Source: Syncephalastrum monosporum B8922
Lineage: Eukaryota; Mucoromycota; Mucoromycetes; Mucorales; Syncephalastraceae
NCBI GenBank assembly: GCA_000697355.1
Contig: JNEN01001206.1
Coordinates: 1 to 64,000, forward strand
Length of the DNA: 64,000 nt
Direction: 5' to 3'
Positions 46,264 to 57,689 of this stretch are shown one piece after another. The notes beneath the pieces were generated by a model, which was not told where the DNA came from, searched no databases, and worked only from the letters and a program-made list of their open reading frames with translations. Within the stretch, counting starts at the first letter, position 1. Every line of letters begins with the position of its first letter. A program made the translations under genes and the position numbers.

Positions 46264-47596
46264 GTGTGGTGGCACGTATTTTTTTCTTAAAAAAAAGAGG
46301 GGTGTAAAACAAGATCAAGCGAAGGAAAGGAGGAAAGGGTGGGAGAGATGTAATACTTGAAGCTAGGTAATATTTGGCTGAAACAAGTCCCAAGGGACGA
46401 CACTGACAAACCAAAGAAGCACGCCACCCACAACAATGGGAGATCAACGGTGGCAACGTGGACAATTAGACCCAAAATAAGTTGTGCCGTTTTAAAATCT
46501 TGGTATGTTGCATCCCTAAAAGAGCCAATCAGAACTTGTAAATCATGCATGCTGCCTCCAGGAGCCTATCCAATCTTGATGGAGGGCACTTGAAATCCCG
46601 AAACTGGATATTCGTTTGTGAAATTATCCTTTTTGTCCATGCTGTGGCGCGCACAACTTCGTATCCTGTACCAAAGATAAAGAGTGCTACACTCCTAAAA
46701 GACGACTGGGAAGCCATGTGCTCGAGTTGATTGGCTGGTATCCAACAGAAAAGAAATGGTAGAAGCACAACACCGGTGATGTTTTATGATGTGCTACATA
46801 TGAGAACCCGGTAAGAATACTACCTCTCGAGAAAATATAAGAATAAGGAAAAAGGTTTGCGTATACAATATCAAAGCTCTGGTGTTCCATCAATTCTTTG
46901 CCACAATTTTTTAATTGTGCTATATCATGTAAATGTATCCAAGGTGTGACATAACCATGTAAGCACCTTTTCCGTTATGGTTCATGGTTGACACCATTGG
47001 ACGGGCGTTGCAGCCGATGGATCGACATTCTATAATACATTTGCAGTGATCATCTCTACAGCGCCTTCCATCAGCAATATGGCTTTTGTTTGCTACTTGT
47101 TTCTTTACAAAGGGCACTTATCATTGGATATGCAAGACAGTAATTTCGATATTCGTTTTATGAAGGTATAAACAAAGCCAAACTAGCTAATATAGTAGAC
47201 GTGCTATGTACTTTTGATTGAGTTCTCTACAGTCCGGGTGATAAGATTAGGGAACAAGTTAGACGGCGGCGCAATACTGTACTATGCAAACACAAGTACA
47301 CCAGCAATTGATATTATCCGCAGGATGTTAGTAGAGTATGATAGCCAGTCATTAATTCAGCAGCTGTGTTTATATTACTACAACTTTTGACAGCTAGCAT
47401 GGCTCATTATTGTGGGTCCCAGTAGCGTTAATCACATGATGTGTTCAGGAATAAGGGCTGCACACTTTCGGCATTTCACAATGATGTGGGACCTGACACT
47501 CCCAAGTCCGCAGCCACTCCAAGCCACCGCAGGATTCTCTTTTCCTTTCCATCTGTGCGCATAATTTTTTTTCTCCTGTTGCTTTCCTCGTAACTA
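46264..47596. other. Divergent intergenic 1.3 kb
   Basis: Head-to-head promoters of the PH-LRR gene (minus) and the SRP40-like gene (plus). The last ~60 bp before the SRP40 ATG are pyrimidine-rich. No gene or RNA seen. Confidence 0.5.
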
Positions 47597-49707
47597 ATGC
47601 CTCCCAAGTCGAAGGTCGAGAAGATCCCTGAGCTTGATGCTCTCGTGTACAAATACCTTGTTTCTCAGGGTCACAGAGATGTTGCCAACATTCTCAAGCG
47701 CAAGATCCAGGTGAGCTACAAATACCTGTCAAAAGGTCTTTTGGCTGGCACTAATTTAGACGTGTGCAGAATGTCGAAACGGAAGACGATCTAGTTCAGG
47801 TGTACAAGAAGTGCAAGTCAGGGTATGTAACGCGTTGTATAAGTTTATGGTCTTTTGTCTGACAAACTTCTATAGAGCCGCGTCTACCTCGAGCACTAGC
47901 TCTGAAGAAGAGACGAAGCCGGCTGTCACCGAGAGCCTTGCTGCCAAGACTTCGGAAAGCAGCAGCAGTGACAGTGATAGCGACAGCAGCTCTTCATCTT
48001 CCTCGAGTGACTCCGAGTCTGAGGCAGAGGATGTGGTGATGACCGAGGCTAAGGAGGAAAGGAAAGACTCATCTTCCTCGTCCAGCTCTAGCTCCAGCTC
48101 CAGCTCCAGCTCTGACAGTGACAGCTCTTCGAGCGATTCTGAAGCCGAAGCCGAGAACAAGGAGGAAGAGACGAAGTCCTCGTCTAGTTCGTCGTCTAGC
48201 TCGTCCAGCGACTCTTCAAGCGATTCCTCAAGCGACAGTGACTCCGAGGAAAACGCGAAGGAGGAGACGAAGGAGGCTTCATCTTCCTCATCCAGCTCCA
48301 GCTCTGACAGTGACAGTTCTTCGAGCGATTCTGAAGCCGAAGCCGAGAATAAGGAGGAAGAGACGAAGTCCTCGTCTAGCTCCTCGTCTAGCTCGTCCAG
48401 CGACAGCTCCTCCGCTGAGTCCGATGAAGAGAAGAAAGACAGCGACGAAGTAGAAGAAAAGAAGGAAGAGGAGGAAAAGCAGTCGTCTTCTAGCTCCTCT
48501 TCGAGCTCCTCCAGCGACTCATCGAGCGACAGTGACTCCGATGAAGAAGGCAAGAAGGACGTGGAAAAGAAAACCTCGTCTAGCTCTTCTTCCAGCTCGT
48601 CCAGTGATTCGTCGAGCGACAGTGACTCTGATGAAGAAGAAAGCAAGGAAGAGGAAAAGAAGCAGTCGTCCTCCAGCTCCTCATCAAGCTCCTCATCAAG
48701 CTCCTCTAGCGATTCGTCGAGTGACAGCGACTCCGACGAAGAAGAAAGCAAGGAAGAGGACAAGAAGGCCTCGTCCAGCTCTTCTTCTGGCTCCTCTAGT
48801 GACAGTGACTCCTCCAGCAGCTCTGACTCTGACGACGATGAAGAGGAGAAAGAAAAGAAAGAGGACAAAATGGAAATCGACGATGGCTCTGAGGCCGATA
48901 GCGAATCCAGCGACTCCGAGGACAGTGACGATGAGAAGGACGACAAGAAGGACGCGAGCAGTAGCTCCAGCGACTCCGATAGCGACGGGGAAGACAAAAA
49001 GGAAGAGACAGAGAAGACCGAGACCAAGGAAGAAGATAGCGAGTCCAGCTCCAGCTCCAGCTCCAGCTCCAGTGATTCTGATAGCTCTAGCGACTCGGAC
49101 AACGACGAGAAAGACACAAAGATGGAGGATACCAAGGAAGCCGGCAGTGATGACAGCAGCAGCAGCTCGAGTGATTCCTCAGATAGTTCAAGCTCTTCGG
49201 ATGAGGAAGTCACCAAGGACGACGCAGCTAAAGCAAGCAGCTCCAGCTCCAGCTCCAGCTCTAGCAGCTCGAGCGACAGCAGCTCGTCCGATTCGGAGGC
49301 CGATCAAGAAAACAAGCCTGCGCAGAAGCGCAAACTTCAGGAAGATATTAAAGACGAGACGAAGGCAGTAGAGCCTGCCCCCAAGAAGCCGGCATTGGCC
49401 AATGGTCAAAAGTAAGGAACAAACAATTGTTATAGCGGGAGCTATACTAATACCAGGGGTCAGGAAGACGGGCACGCCTTTCCGTCGCGTAAAGGAAGAA
49501 GAAGTGGAGTTTGCGGACGAGAGACTGCGCGATAACACTTACATTGCCAAAGGTGGCTCTGACGAGACTTCTTATGGCTACAAGGCACACATGGATCTTA
49601 TCAAGACCCGTGGCGACAAGTTTAGAGCCGAGAAGAACAAGAAAAAGCGAGGCGCATACCGCGGTGGTCAGATCTCGTTGGAATCGCACAGTATCAAGTT
49701 CGACTAG
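47597..49707 (+). CDS. SRP40: Nucleolar phosphoprotein SRP40/Nopp140-like
   Basis: Nucleolar chaperone of snoRNPs. Four exons (47597-47710, 47770-47822, 47876-49411, 49464-49707) give 648 aa. The N-terminus is a LisH motif (LDALVYKYLVSQGHRDVANI). The centre, about 500 residues, alternates long Ser runs punctuated by Asp/Glu with Lys/Glu-rich spacers, the classical casein-kinase-2 target layout of SRP40/NOLC1. The C-terminus is the conserved SRP40 domain (TPFRRVKEEEVEFADERLRD, then YGYKAHMDLIKTRGDKFRAE). The final intron (52 nt) joins NGQKK to TGTPF. The Ser-rich centre contains a recent internal duplication. The equally long open frame on the opposite strand is a by-product of the repeated codons. 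Confidence 0.94.
48070..48387 (+). repeat. Internal duplication in SRP40 Ser-rich region
   Basis: Two nearly identical ~110-nt blocks (about 48074-48187 and 48276-48382), each ending in the same GAAGCCGAAGCCGAGAA and AAGGAGGAAGAGACGAAGTC stretch. They encode the repeated EAEAENKEEETKSSSSS segment. The close match, even at silent positions, implies a recent event. Confidence 0.8.
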
Positions 49708-50132
49708 AGCCTATTCATCCGACTTCCGTTTTTCTTATTATTACTACCATCATTATCTCATTTCATATACGCACACTCACCCACGCTTCACATGAGCCAT
49801 AGACCTTTTGAATAAGGTGTCTTCAGCTTTCCCACTTGTTATTTTTGTTATAGTCACAGTTTCTGCATAAAAAAGTTCTCGTTTGATAACATACTACACT
49901 TAGACGATCGAGTGACACAAGCAGGTTTGTGCAACTAATCAGTACCTCACGCATGACTCGATGTTTGCATCAAAAGTCAGCTCGTCTGACCTTATACACT
50001 CTGTACCTTTCCCTCCCAACGTCTGGGCAACTTCACTTTTACTTACCTTTTCTTTTCCATCTGACTCCCTGTATTTTCCTTCCCCTTTTGCTTCTTATCG
50101 CCGGCTTTTCTTGATACTGCATAGCTTACACG
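49708..50132 (+). other. Intergenic, leader of CCCH gene
   Basis: 3' flank of the SRP40 gene and a pyrimidine-rich leader before the CCCH gene at 50133. No gene seen. Confidence 0.5.
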
Positions 50133-51319
50133 ATGCTTGGTCATTCCGAACTGCTCATGGAGGAACACCTGGACAACCGGACCCTCGATCAGCTTTCCAA
50201 AAGCTCACCGTCGGCTTTTCCTCCTTCGTTTAATTCGCGTAGGGCACGCAGCCAAGGCCGCACGCCACAGCAACACCGAGGCGCTTCGACCAGGCAAACA
50301 CAGCAACAGCAACAGCAACAGCAAAGCAAGTGTGAGTAAAACTGCTATTTCAGCCTACCTCATCCCAGAACAGGGCAAATACTCAAAAGATTACAAACAA
50401 TTCAGCAGCCAATCTATCGCACGTACCTTGCAAGTTCTTCAGGCAAGGCACATGCACTGCAGGGGCCAACTGTGTATTTTCTCACAGTCAAAGTTTGACG
50501 AGTGAAGCCGCCGTGTGTAAATACTTTTTGCGGGGAAATTGCAAGTTTGGCTCCAAATGCGCGCTGCTGCATACACTTCCGCCCGAAAATAGTCGAAATA
50601 AGCACAAGCAAAGACGCACAATGATGGCAGCTTCTCCTCCCAACACCAATAGTAACAACACTGACAATGCCGCCCTCTTACCATCGCCACCACGTGACAG
50701 TCAGCTCACTGCTGCGCTCCATCGTAATCATCATTTCTCCCCGCAGTCCCCGACTTCCTCTCTCTTTGCAGCCTCGGCTCCTTCCGCAAACGAGAAAGGG
50801 GGTCATCTGGGCCGTTTGTTGTCGCCGCCTTGGATTTTTGAGGAAGAGGAGCAAGAGGATGAGGATGAAGAGCCTCCCCTTTTGCCTTCGTCTCTTAATG
50901 ATCTGCTGACACCTGCTGAGCTGCGACGAGCTGGCGGGCAATCAATTAGTTTTTCACGCCCATCTACACATCGTACTTCTACAAGCAGCTCTAGCCTGTT
51001 GGGCTCCTCACCCAACGAATTTCTCTTATCGGCCTCATCCAAGGCCATCAATATCCCATCAGGTGACGACCAACAAGACAGGCGACGTCAGCGAAGGAGT
51101 CGCTTTCTTGGCGGCTTGTTCCCAGAAACTTCAGAAGACGAAAACGATGATGATAACAACCCACCTTTCCCACCGCTTACAGTAGACGACGATATGCAGT
51201 TTTTCATGCAAGATGACGAGGAGCCAGCGTCCTCTCGTCCCAGTAACTCTGACCTTACAACGCCAATGACCCCGCCCTTCTCAACAGCGGTATTTCCTTC
51301 TTTGCTGGCTAGACGATAA
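50133..51319 (+). CDS. Tandem CCCH zinc-finger protein
   Basis: Probable RNA-binding protein. Two exons (50133-50329 and 50374-51319, intron 44 nt with a GTGTGA donor) give 380 aa. Two fingers sit side by side at about residues 85-131: CKFFRQGTCTAGANCVFSH and CKYFLRGNCKFGSKCALLH, both C-x7-C-x5-C-x3-H, with 9 residues between them. The N-terminus is Gln-rich (CAGCAA repeats at the exon end). The remainder is Ser/Pro-rich with acidic clusters (EEEEQEDEDEEP) and ends SLLARR. Finger type and order resemble fungal LEE1-type proteins of uncertain role. A GTGAGT donor 2 nt downstream would shift the frame, so the GTGTGA site is required. Its 3' end converges on the CotH gene (107 bp apart). Confidence 0.85.
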
Positions 51320-51426
51320 AGGCCATAAAGAGCAACAGTAAAAGTCAAGAAAAAGTTCATAGGTCCATACATTCCTCCTCCTCCTTTGTTGAATAAAACA
51401 GTATATGTATATCATAGTGGAAACCT

Positions 51427-53334
51427 TTAGGAAGCCAGGGAACGGGCCAGGGACTCGCCGGTCTGCGATAACCAGTCGCGCAAAGGCATCAACGATGGAT
51501 TATCGATGGGTCCGTTGAGGGCCGTATCAAAGTCAACGGTACCAATACGCTCCAAAAAGGAAGAACCAAGCGGCATTTGCAGAATCTTTTGCTGGATTTG
51601 CTCTCTGTGCTTTTGATCCGCGCTAGCGCTATTGATGCGCAACTGACGCAATTGGGCATCCCACGCGACGTCTTCTCTCAAAAACTCGGCAATGGCCTGG
51701 GTTCGGTCATACAGCGCAGATGTCTTGAAAAGTGCTTGATAAAAATCTTTGAGGATTTCATCAAAGCGACTTGCAAAATGCGTCATAATGCCGTCCATAA
51801 GCGGTCGCCGCGGATGGGCCAACAAGCCAAACCGGTCAAGCGATGTTGTGTTCTGAAGTGGAACCATTGTGTTTCCCATGGTTTGGTCCAGGTCGGCGGA
51901 CATCCATGTAAACTGATCTGTCTCCGGCCGATGATACAAAAAGTAGTTATGTGCCGCGCCCAAGTATCCGTCCACGTGACCCATCAGCACCTCGAGAGCC
52001 ATACTACATTCACAGAAATGGGCAAAATTGGTCATCCATTCGGTTAACATTTAGAATACTCACTTGCGGAGGAATGTGTCAACGTCAAAGCGCCTACGCC
52101 AAGCTTCTGCTATCGTTCCGCCACCCGACTGAACAGTAACTCCGTCCTCGTCTTGCTCTTCCTCTTCGTCCGCGTAGGGATGACTAATAAACTTCATAAA
52201 GTCGATCAATGGCTCCAGACCGCGTTGGTGCTTCTTCCCAGATGCTTCTTGCTGTATTTTATACAGATTCTTCGTCCCGACGGCATAATTGTCTGTCTGA
52301 GGACCAAGGTATTCAAGGTTCGCACCGCCTTGCAGTCCTTTTGGTGCCATAGGGTTTTCGGGCATTTCGCCTTGGTATAGCACACCATGCTTATACTTTT
52401 TCCCTTTATCCTTCTTCTTCTTCTTGCTGTTTCCATATACGTTCCGCAGGAAGGGGTTCTTGTAGTTGTCCACAAGCATGTACAAGCCAATAGGTTCTTG
52501 ATTGATGAATAATCGGATGTATGATGCGCCGGAGGCTGGCAAACCGGCTGCAGCCAGCACATCATAGTAAAGTTTCTCGCGCATGAATGTTGGATCTGTT
52601 GCACATGCCCGCAGCTTGAATTTGCGATAGCCTCCCAATGAAAGACCGCTCATCTTGTTGATATGGATGTTGAACGATAGCTTTTCGAATAAGCGAGACG
52701 TCTGTCCGCTCAGCTCGAACTTGACATTTTCAAAATGCCGAAAATGTGTCCCACTGCATGACATGAGTACTTTATATATCGTCTTGTCAGTTCTCCTTTA
52801 CCTGATATGCGACATATTGGCACTTATAGCAAAATCTTCCAGGTAATTATCATATAGTTCCCGCAAGTCCTCAGGTGTAGTCTTGATGTGCAATGTCGGT
52901 ATTTCATCCCGAGGATGCACAATGCTATCATCGAGACGTTCAACAAGGCGCTGACCGAACGCGGGCAGAGCATCGACGACCTTTTGGTCAGCGCGGGACC
53001 TCCCGTAAAACTCGTGCAACGAAGCCGATGACGCGGGCCGGTCAAATGCCTCCATATCCAGAATGGTACCATTGTCATGCACCGTTACAAAGCGATACGA
53101 TTTAGCTGCTGCAGGTGCTGTTCCGACGTGTAAAAGTGGATCGAGGTCGGACTGCGACAGCATGTACACATTTGTATCGTCCTGAACTTGGACGCCTACT
53201 CTAACTCCATGTTCCACCGCGTGAACAACCTTGATTGGTGTCAGGTCACTCTTTTGAACATCGGCAACAGCAACAGCGGTAGCCAAAGTCGCTGCCAGCA
53301 AAAGGGTGACTCTTTTGCCAATGTGCATGATCAT
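51427..53334 (-). CDS. CotH-family secreted kinase-like protein
   Basis: CotH proteins are secretory-pathway members of an atypical protein-kinase fold, first known from bacterial spore coats and expanded in Mucorales, where some act at the cell surface in host contact. Three exons (53334-52802, 52753-52064, 52003-51427) give 599 aa. The first ~25 residues form a signal peptide (GKRVTLLLAATLATAVAVA). The core shows SFNIHINKMSGLSLGGYRKF, then REKLYYDVLAAAGLPASGAS, and the catalytic-like segment WMSADLDQTMGN. The Lys-rich insertion NSKKKKKDKGKKYKHG is unusual. The C-terminus (SLARSLAS) lacks a GPI-type hydrophobic end, so the product is probably soluble or secreted. I do not see the short signature peptide described for the invasin subgroup, so a role in host contact should not be assumed. 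Confidence 0.9.
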
Positions 53335-53711
53335 TAGAAAAGACGGAGAAGCACTGATGCATTCCTTGCAGATTTAGTACTTCGGAACAATTATACGGAT
53401 ACACATGGACAAAAGTGCAATCCATCCGGACAACAAATTCTTTTTCGCGTGTCCACGTAGCCGTGCAACACGCGTATTGTGACTAAACTTTTTTCTTACA
53501 TAGCACACATACGCAGTATTTTCTTTTTTTTACAGCCTTCAGTTTTTGCGCAGCTTGCCCATATAACGAGAGCTACAGGTCACATGTAAGCTAACTACAG
53601 CGAACAGAAAAGAAAAAACGTCTAATTCGTTAAACCAGTAACGAAAATAAGGAGGAAGATCTATATGCAAGAATATATGTACACAGAAAGAAGATAGATG
53701 ATATCTAGAAA
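53335..53711. other. Intergenic
   Basis: Promoter of the CotH gene and AT-rich 3' flank of the membrane-protein gene. Nothing further seen. Confidence 0.5.
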
Positions 53712-55197
53712 TCAGAACATGCGGTATTCGTTGTTGCTCCACTCTGGTCGTTCTATCAGTCGAATGGAATTCATTGAGCTGGTGGGGTCGAGTTGTTGAA
53801 TCGATTCACGGTCAGCTTTTGTGCGTTTGATGGGACGATGGTCGTGGCGGAAGTCAGAAGGAGCAGACGCCGTATCGTAAAAGCCGTCATTGTCGTCTCG
53901 GCGTAAGACAGGGTCGAGTGAAAGGATGGTATGATCCGACAAGGCGGATGGCAGTCTGTCATTATCGACATGGTTCAACGCGCCACCGTCCCGCGGTGGC
54001 GTTCCCATCATAGAATCGGGCATCTTGAGAGATACATTCAGATAGTCATCTTTACCAGAAGATGGCGATTGCTTCTCACTGCGTTGTCGGACGGCCTGCT
54101 GTGGTAGATATATAAGCACGCTGCATAACTATGTATGACTAATAATGGGCCTTACCATGCCGCAGTGTTCACAGAATGCTTGACTATTGAGACGCAAGTA
54201 ATCAACCCTTAAAGCTTCCACGAGTAAGGTAGATTCGATGGTGGAGAAATAGACGGTGAGAGCGTCGGATCGGTTTCCAATAAAGGTGGTGACTTTGAGA
54301 AGACTCATGGCAAGATTGACAATAAAGGTTAAGCATAGACATAACAGTGATTTGCGGGCAATTTGCTCGATAACTCGGTTGCGTCTGCTCATCACTGTTC
54401 GTGAACTCAGGATGTGGAGGTAGAGTCTTGTAGGTGCCCAAGAAATATGAGTATGATTATTGACCATTGACTGAAAAACTTCGTTACCTTCGTACAAACA
54501 TGCCACTGAGAAACAGATTGGCAAGCACGTCACTCAAAAAATTGAGGATAATGACACCTTGGCCCCATTCGGCCCAGCACGTAGCACCGAGCTGCACAGG
54601 TTGTCGCATAATCATTTCCTGGAGACGCCACTCGGCAAGCTCGTAGGGCCAAACAGCAAAACGGATTGCAATGAATATGATGCCGACGACCTTGATCCAA
54701 CGCGAGTGATAATCGGGTTCGAGAATGATCAATCTCATAAACATGACAATGTAAACCAGAAGATAAACTATATGGCAAAATCAGAGCAAGATTGGTGAAT
54801 CGTATATGCATCACATACATATGTGCCATAATCTATAAATAAACAAACCGCAAAAGATGAGCGGAATTTCTTGGGAACTGAAAAAACAGTACTTACGAGA
54901 CGAGAAGAGGATAAAAGGAGCACGTTTGGATCTCGAATAAAGGAATGATGCCGTAGAGGACCTTGTGCAGTGCAAAAACACCCACTTGGCCCATATTCAC
55001 CAAATGACTAAACGAAAAATTTTTTAAGCATGTCTCTTCGCGTGCGTGGTGGTGGTAATATACATTTTGCCTCGAGTGCGTCGATATTGGTCAAGACACA
55101 CTTTAAAATTGCGTATACAGACGAGAAATGCGAGCCACATCCCAATCATGTTGATACGGTCGAAGACTCGCTCACCATAATCAGACAGTTGAATCAT
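53712..55197 (-). CDS. Polytopic membrane protein of unknown family
   Basis: Seven exons (55197-55064, 55007-54897, 54832-54819, 54767-54488, 54426-54156, 54098-53712) with a total of 398 aa; the list has six blocks because the start exon is undivided. About six or seven hydrophobic helices precede residue 270: MIGMWLAFLVCI, GVFALHKVLYGIIPLF, WHIFYLLVYIVMFMRLII, WIKVVGIIFIAIRFAVWP, GVIILNFLSDVLANLFLSG, and LLCLCLTFIVNLAMSLL. The tail is hydrophilic, Ser/Asp/Arg-rich and probably cytosolic. The 14-nt third exon is needed to keep the frame between the second and third helices. The topology recalls fungal seven-helix receptors or small transporters, but no family signature is recognised. The ATG at 55197 gives MIQLSDYGERVFDRINMIG. 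Confidence 0.68.
54819..54832 (-). other. 14-nt microexon of the membrane-protein gene
   Basis: ATTATGGCACATAT between introns of 64 nt (54833-54896) and 51 nt (54768-54818). Both introns have standard GTAAGT/GTATGT donors and TATAG acceptors. Skipping it shifts the frame; including it joins LLVS to LWHIFYLLVYIV. Confidence 0.65.
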
Positions 55198-57689
55198 AAG
55201 TGCATGTGTGAAATGATATGCCGAATGTGTTGTGAAGGGAGAAGGGAAAGGAAAGAAAAGAAGGATGGTATTTTACAAGTTTACAGGTACAGGTGGCGCT
55301 AACTTAAAATGTCGTCGGGACTTGAGGTGTTCACCACACAATGCGCGCCAAATTCATTTTCTTTTGAGACATATCCACAAGGATCGAAAGCGTTTCTTTC
55401 CCCTGAATGCACTATCAGTGATCCCCGAAAGAGAATTTCTATAAGCGACCTTGTGAATTCGTTTGACCCATCTTTCAATCTAAAGATGACACCACCAACC
55501 ACTCCTGTGCTCTATTAGTAGCTGATATCATGTAATGGGTGAATTGCTCCACACACCTACTACGCCCACGTGGTCACACATACCACACACCCGATCTCAC
55601 ACAAATTCTATACAATCTTTGAAGACGAAAGACTTTTGTGATGTGCATCGGAAATAACAGAATAGCAAAAAGGAGACCAGCACGTTTCCATGAACATTTA
55701 GGAGCGTGTCTTGCCCCGCTGTTTATACCACGACGAGCATACCCCGGTGGCATCTGCTTAGCTGGCAAGCCCTTCCTCCCCTTGCTAAATAATCCGAAAC
55801 TCACTTGTTGTGTTGGCCAGGGTCAGATATGGTGACTGTAGTAAAACTGCTAAGCCAAGGTAGTATTTTCCGTGTTGGAATATCCAACACAGTGGGCGTT
55901 ACATCAATTTCGGACACATCTGCCATAGAAGGCTCTTCCCTTTTTTTCTGGCTGAGAGGAGACGTGGATTGGTTGGGATACAGACCGTGGGCACGGGCTT
56001 TACTTCCCCCCGCGTTCTCCCATGTTCGGGGGGCGGATCGGCTTTCCAAAACTCAGATTCGGGCAAGCAGTTTGGCGATACATTGGTCAAGCAAGGCATA
56101 GTATGCATGTATCAGATCGTCTTCTCGCGTGTAAGGGATGCAGATTCCAAATGATATGCACCGCCACAAGCTTCGTAGATTAGTTCTACTGGATCTGTAG
56201 CACAAAGACATTGTGGAGCAGGCTGGCAATGAGAATTGTTCGTTACATGCGGACTCATAATTGCGCCAAAGCGCATATAGACTAGTGGATTTCCCTAACT
56301 CCTGCTTATTTTAAAAACTAACGCTGTGATGGGGTCAGAATCGCATACTTGTTTGCACTAAAGACTGACGCCCGTTTGGCCCCATTGGCCAGACGGTAAA
56401 ACGTTTTATTCTTCGTCACAAATGGCAACAATTGAGCTTTAAAAAACAGGCATCAAACTCTTTGCAGTAAACTTAAACTTATATGAGCGTATCAACCTGA
56501 TGCATCAACGTCTTATCCAGCTTCCCCTCTGAAATCCGCTTTGTCTATCTTACGTTTACTACTACTATTAGCAAGTCGACTATAATATGGGCGGTACAAC
56601 ATGTTCGTCCTACAAGGTATGGCGTCTTCGCAGATGCAGTGTAACAATATCGTGACTTTCCAAGAAGGGTGTTTCGTCAGATTGCAATCGTGAACCCGAT
56701 CCCAGAGCACAGCGTATGAAAAAAGGTGATAGTATTCATCATTATTTCACCAGCTATTCCGTAGAATTTATAAACATAAGCTTGTAGTATCTCTAACTAG
56801 CCTACGAAATTTCGTTCCGAAATCAGTTCTCGTGGACTACACTTCATGTTTATTCCACATACTAGCGACCGGGACCGGGGTCGTCGACACGCGCTCACGG
56901 GGCGCTGCCGCCGGCTCACCTAAGCTGAATACACGTTGAGTCACAATGACACACTACCCAGTTGCAAAGCACTTACCGGTGGCAGGGGAGCAGACATCCG
57001 GCGCAGGGGCGATGTCATTGAGGGAGTTGCAACGGTGGTACCGGCCACCGACCGCCTAGGCTAGTTGGTCGCAAACGGGGAAGAAGGAGAGAGGGAGAGC
57101 AAAGAAACAGCGAAAAGGAGCGGAACTGAAACGTGTGTTAATGTCTCATACTCAATGTACAGACATGAATCTGTTTCACTTGCGGGCAGAGAACAAAGCG
57201 GGAAAAAAACCTCTGGTGACAGGGAAGCAAGCGGAAGAGAGGAAGACGCGCGAACGGAGAAGACAGGAGGAGAAGCGAGGAAGAAGACTGCAAGCTAAGT
57301 ATACATCAGAAGGAGGTTAGTGATGTCCAAGACCATGTACTCTCGACGCGACAACTTACTTTCATGCATACCGGTGCAGTTGCAGCTAATGGGGCGTTTG
57401 ACTGTTTGACTTCTCGATGGTACAAAAGCTTCGGATCCTGTTATCTGCTATGCCAATGTAGAAAGTTTAGGAATCACAGGAGCCACATAGAATATTCCCC
57501 TTCACACCTCGCTCGATTAAAAGCGTTCAATACAGTACATTCATATGTTTAATAAGACGGTATATACGATAAATATTCAATTCAGAACATAATTTGTTCA
57601 GTTATCATTTCACTTGTCGCAAACTTTTGCAGGTGTTTAACTCTCCATTATTTAGATGCGGAACTGCCACCCGCCCCTCTTCCCCAGCA
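55198..57689. other. Intergenic 2.5 kb
   Basis: Promoter of the membrane-protein gene, then mostly short frames on both strands with no motif. A small hairpin TGGCC-CCATT-GGCCA lies at 56375-56389. The GC-rich patch at 56863-57062 is listed separately. No tRNA or transposon recognised. Confidence 0.45.
56863..57062 (-). other. GC-rich patch with splice-like signals, possible small exon pair
   Basis: About 200 bp of markedly higher GC than its surroundings. On the minus strand a GTAAGTGC donor and CAGCTTAG acceptor define a 57-nt intron-like gap. Joining the sides keeps a frame that reads NSLNDIAPAPDVCSPATG and then EPAAAPRERVSTTPVPVAS. I find no matching start codon or upstream exon, so this could be part of a small secreted or disordered protein gene, or chance. 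Confidence 0.25.

Noticed and set aside
47870..49216. 448-codon minus-strand frame of Glu/Ser/Leu repeats
   Set aside because: Created by the complement of repeated Ser and Glu codons of SRP40; no start context or domain.
55030..56101. Short frames between the membrane-protein gene and the tandem-domain gene
   Set aside because: No motif, no splice-linked partner, ordinary stop frequency.
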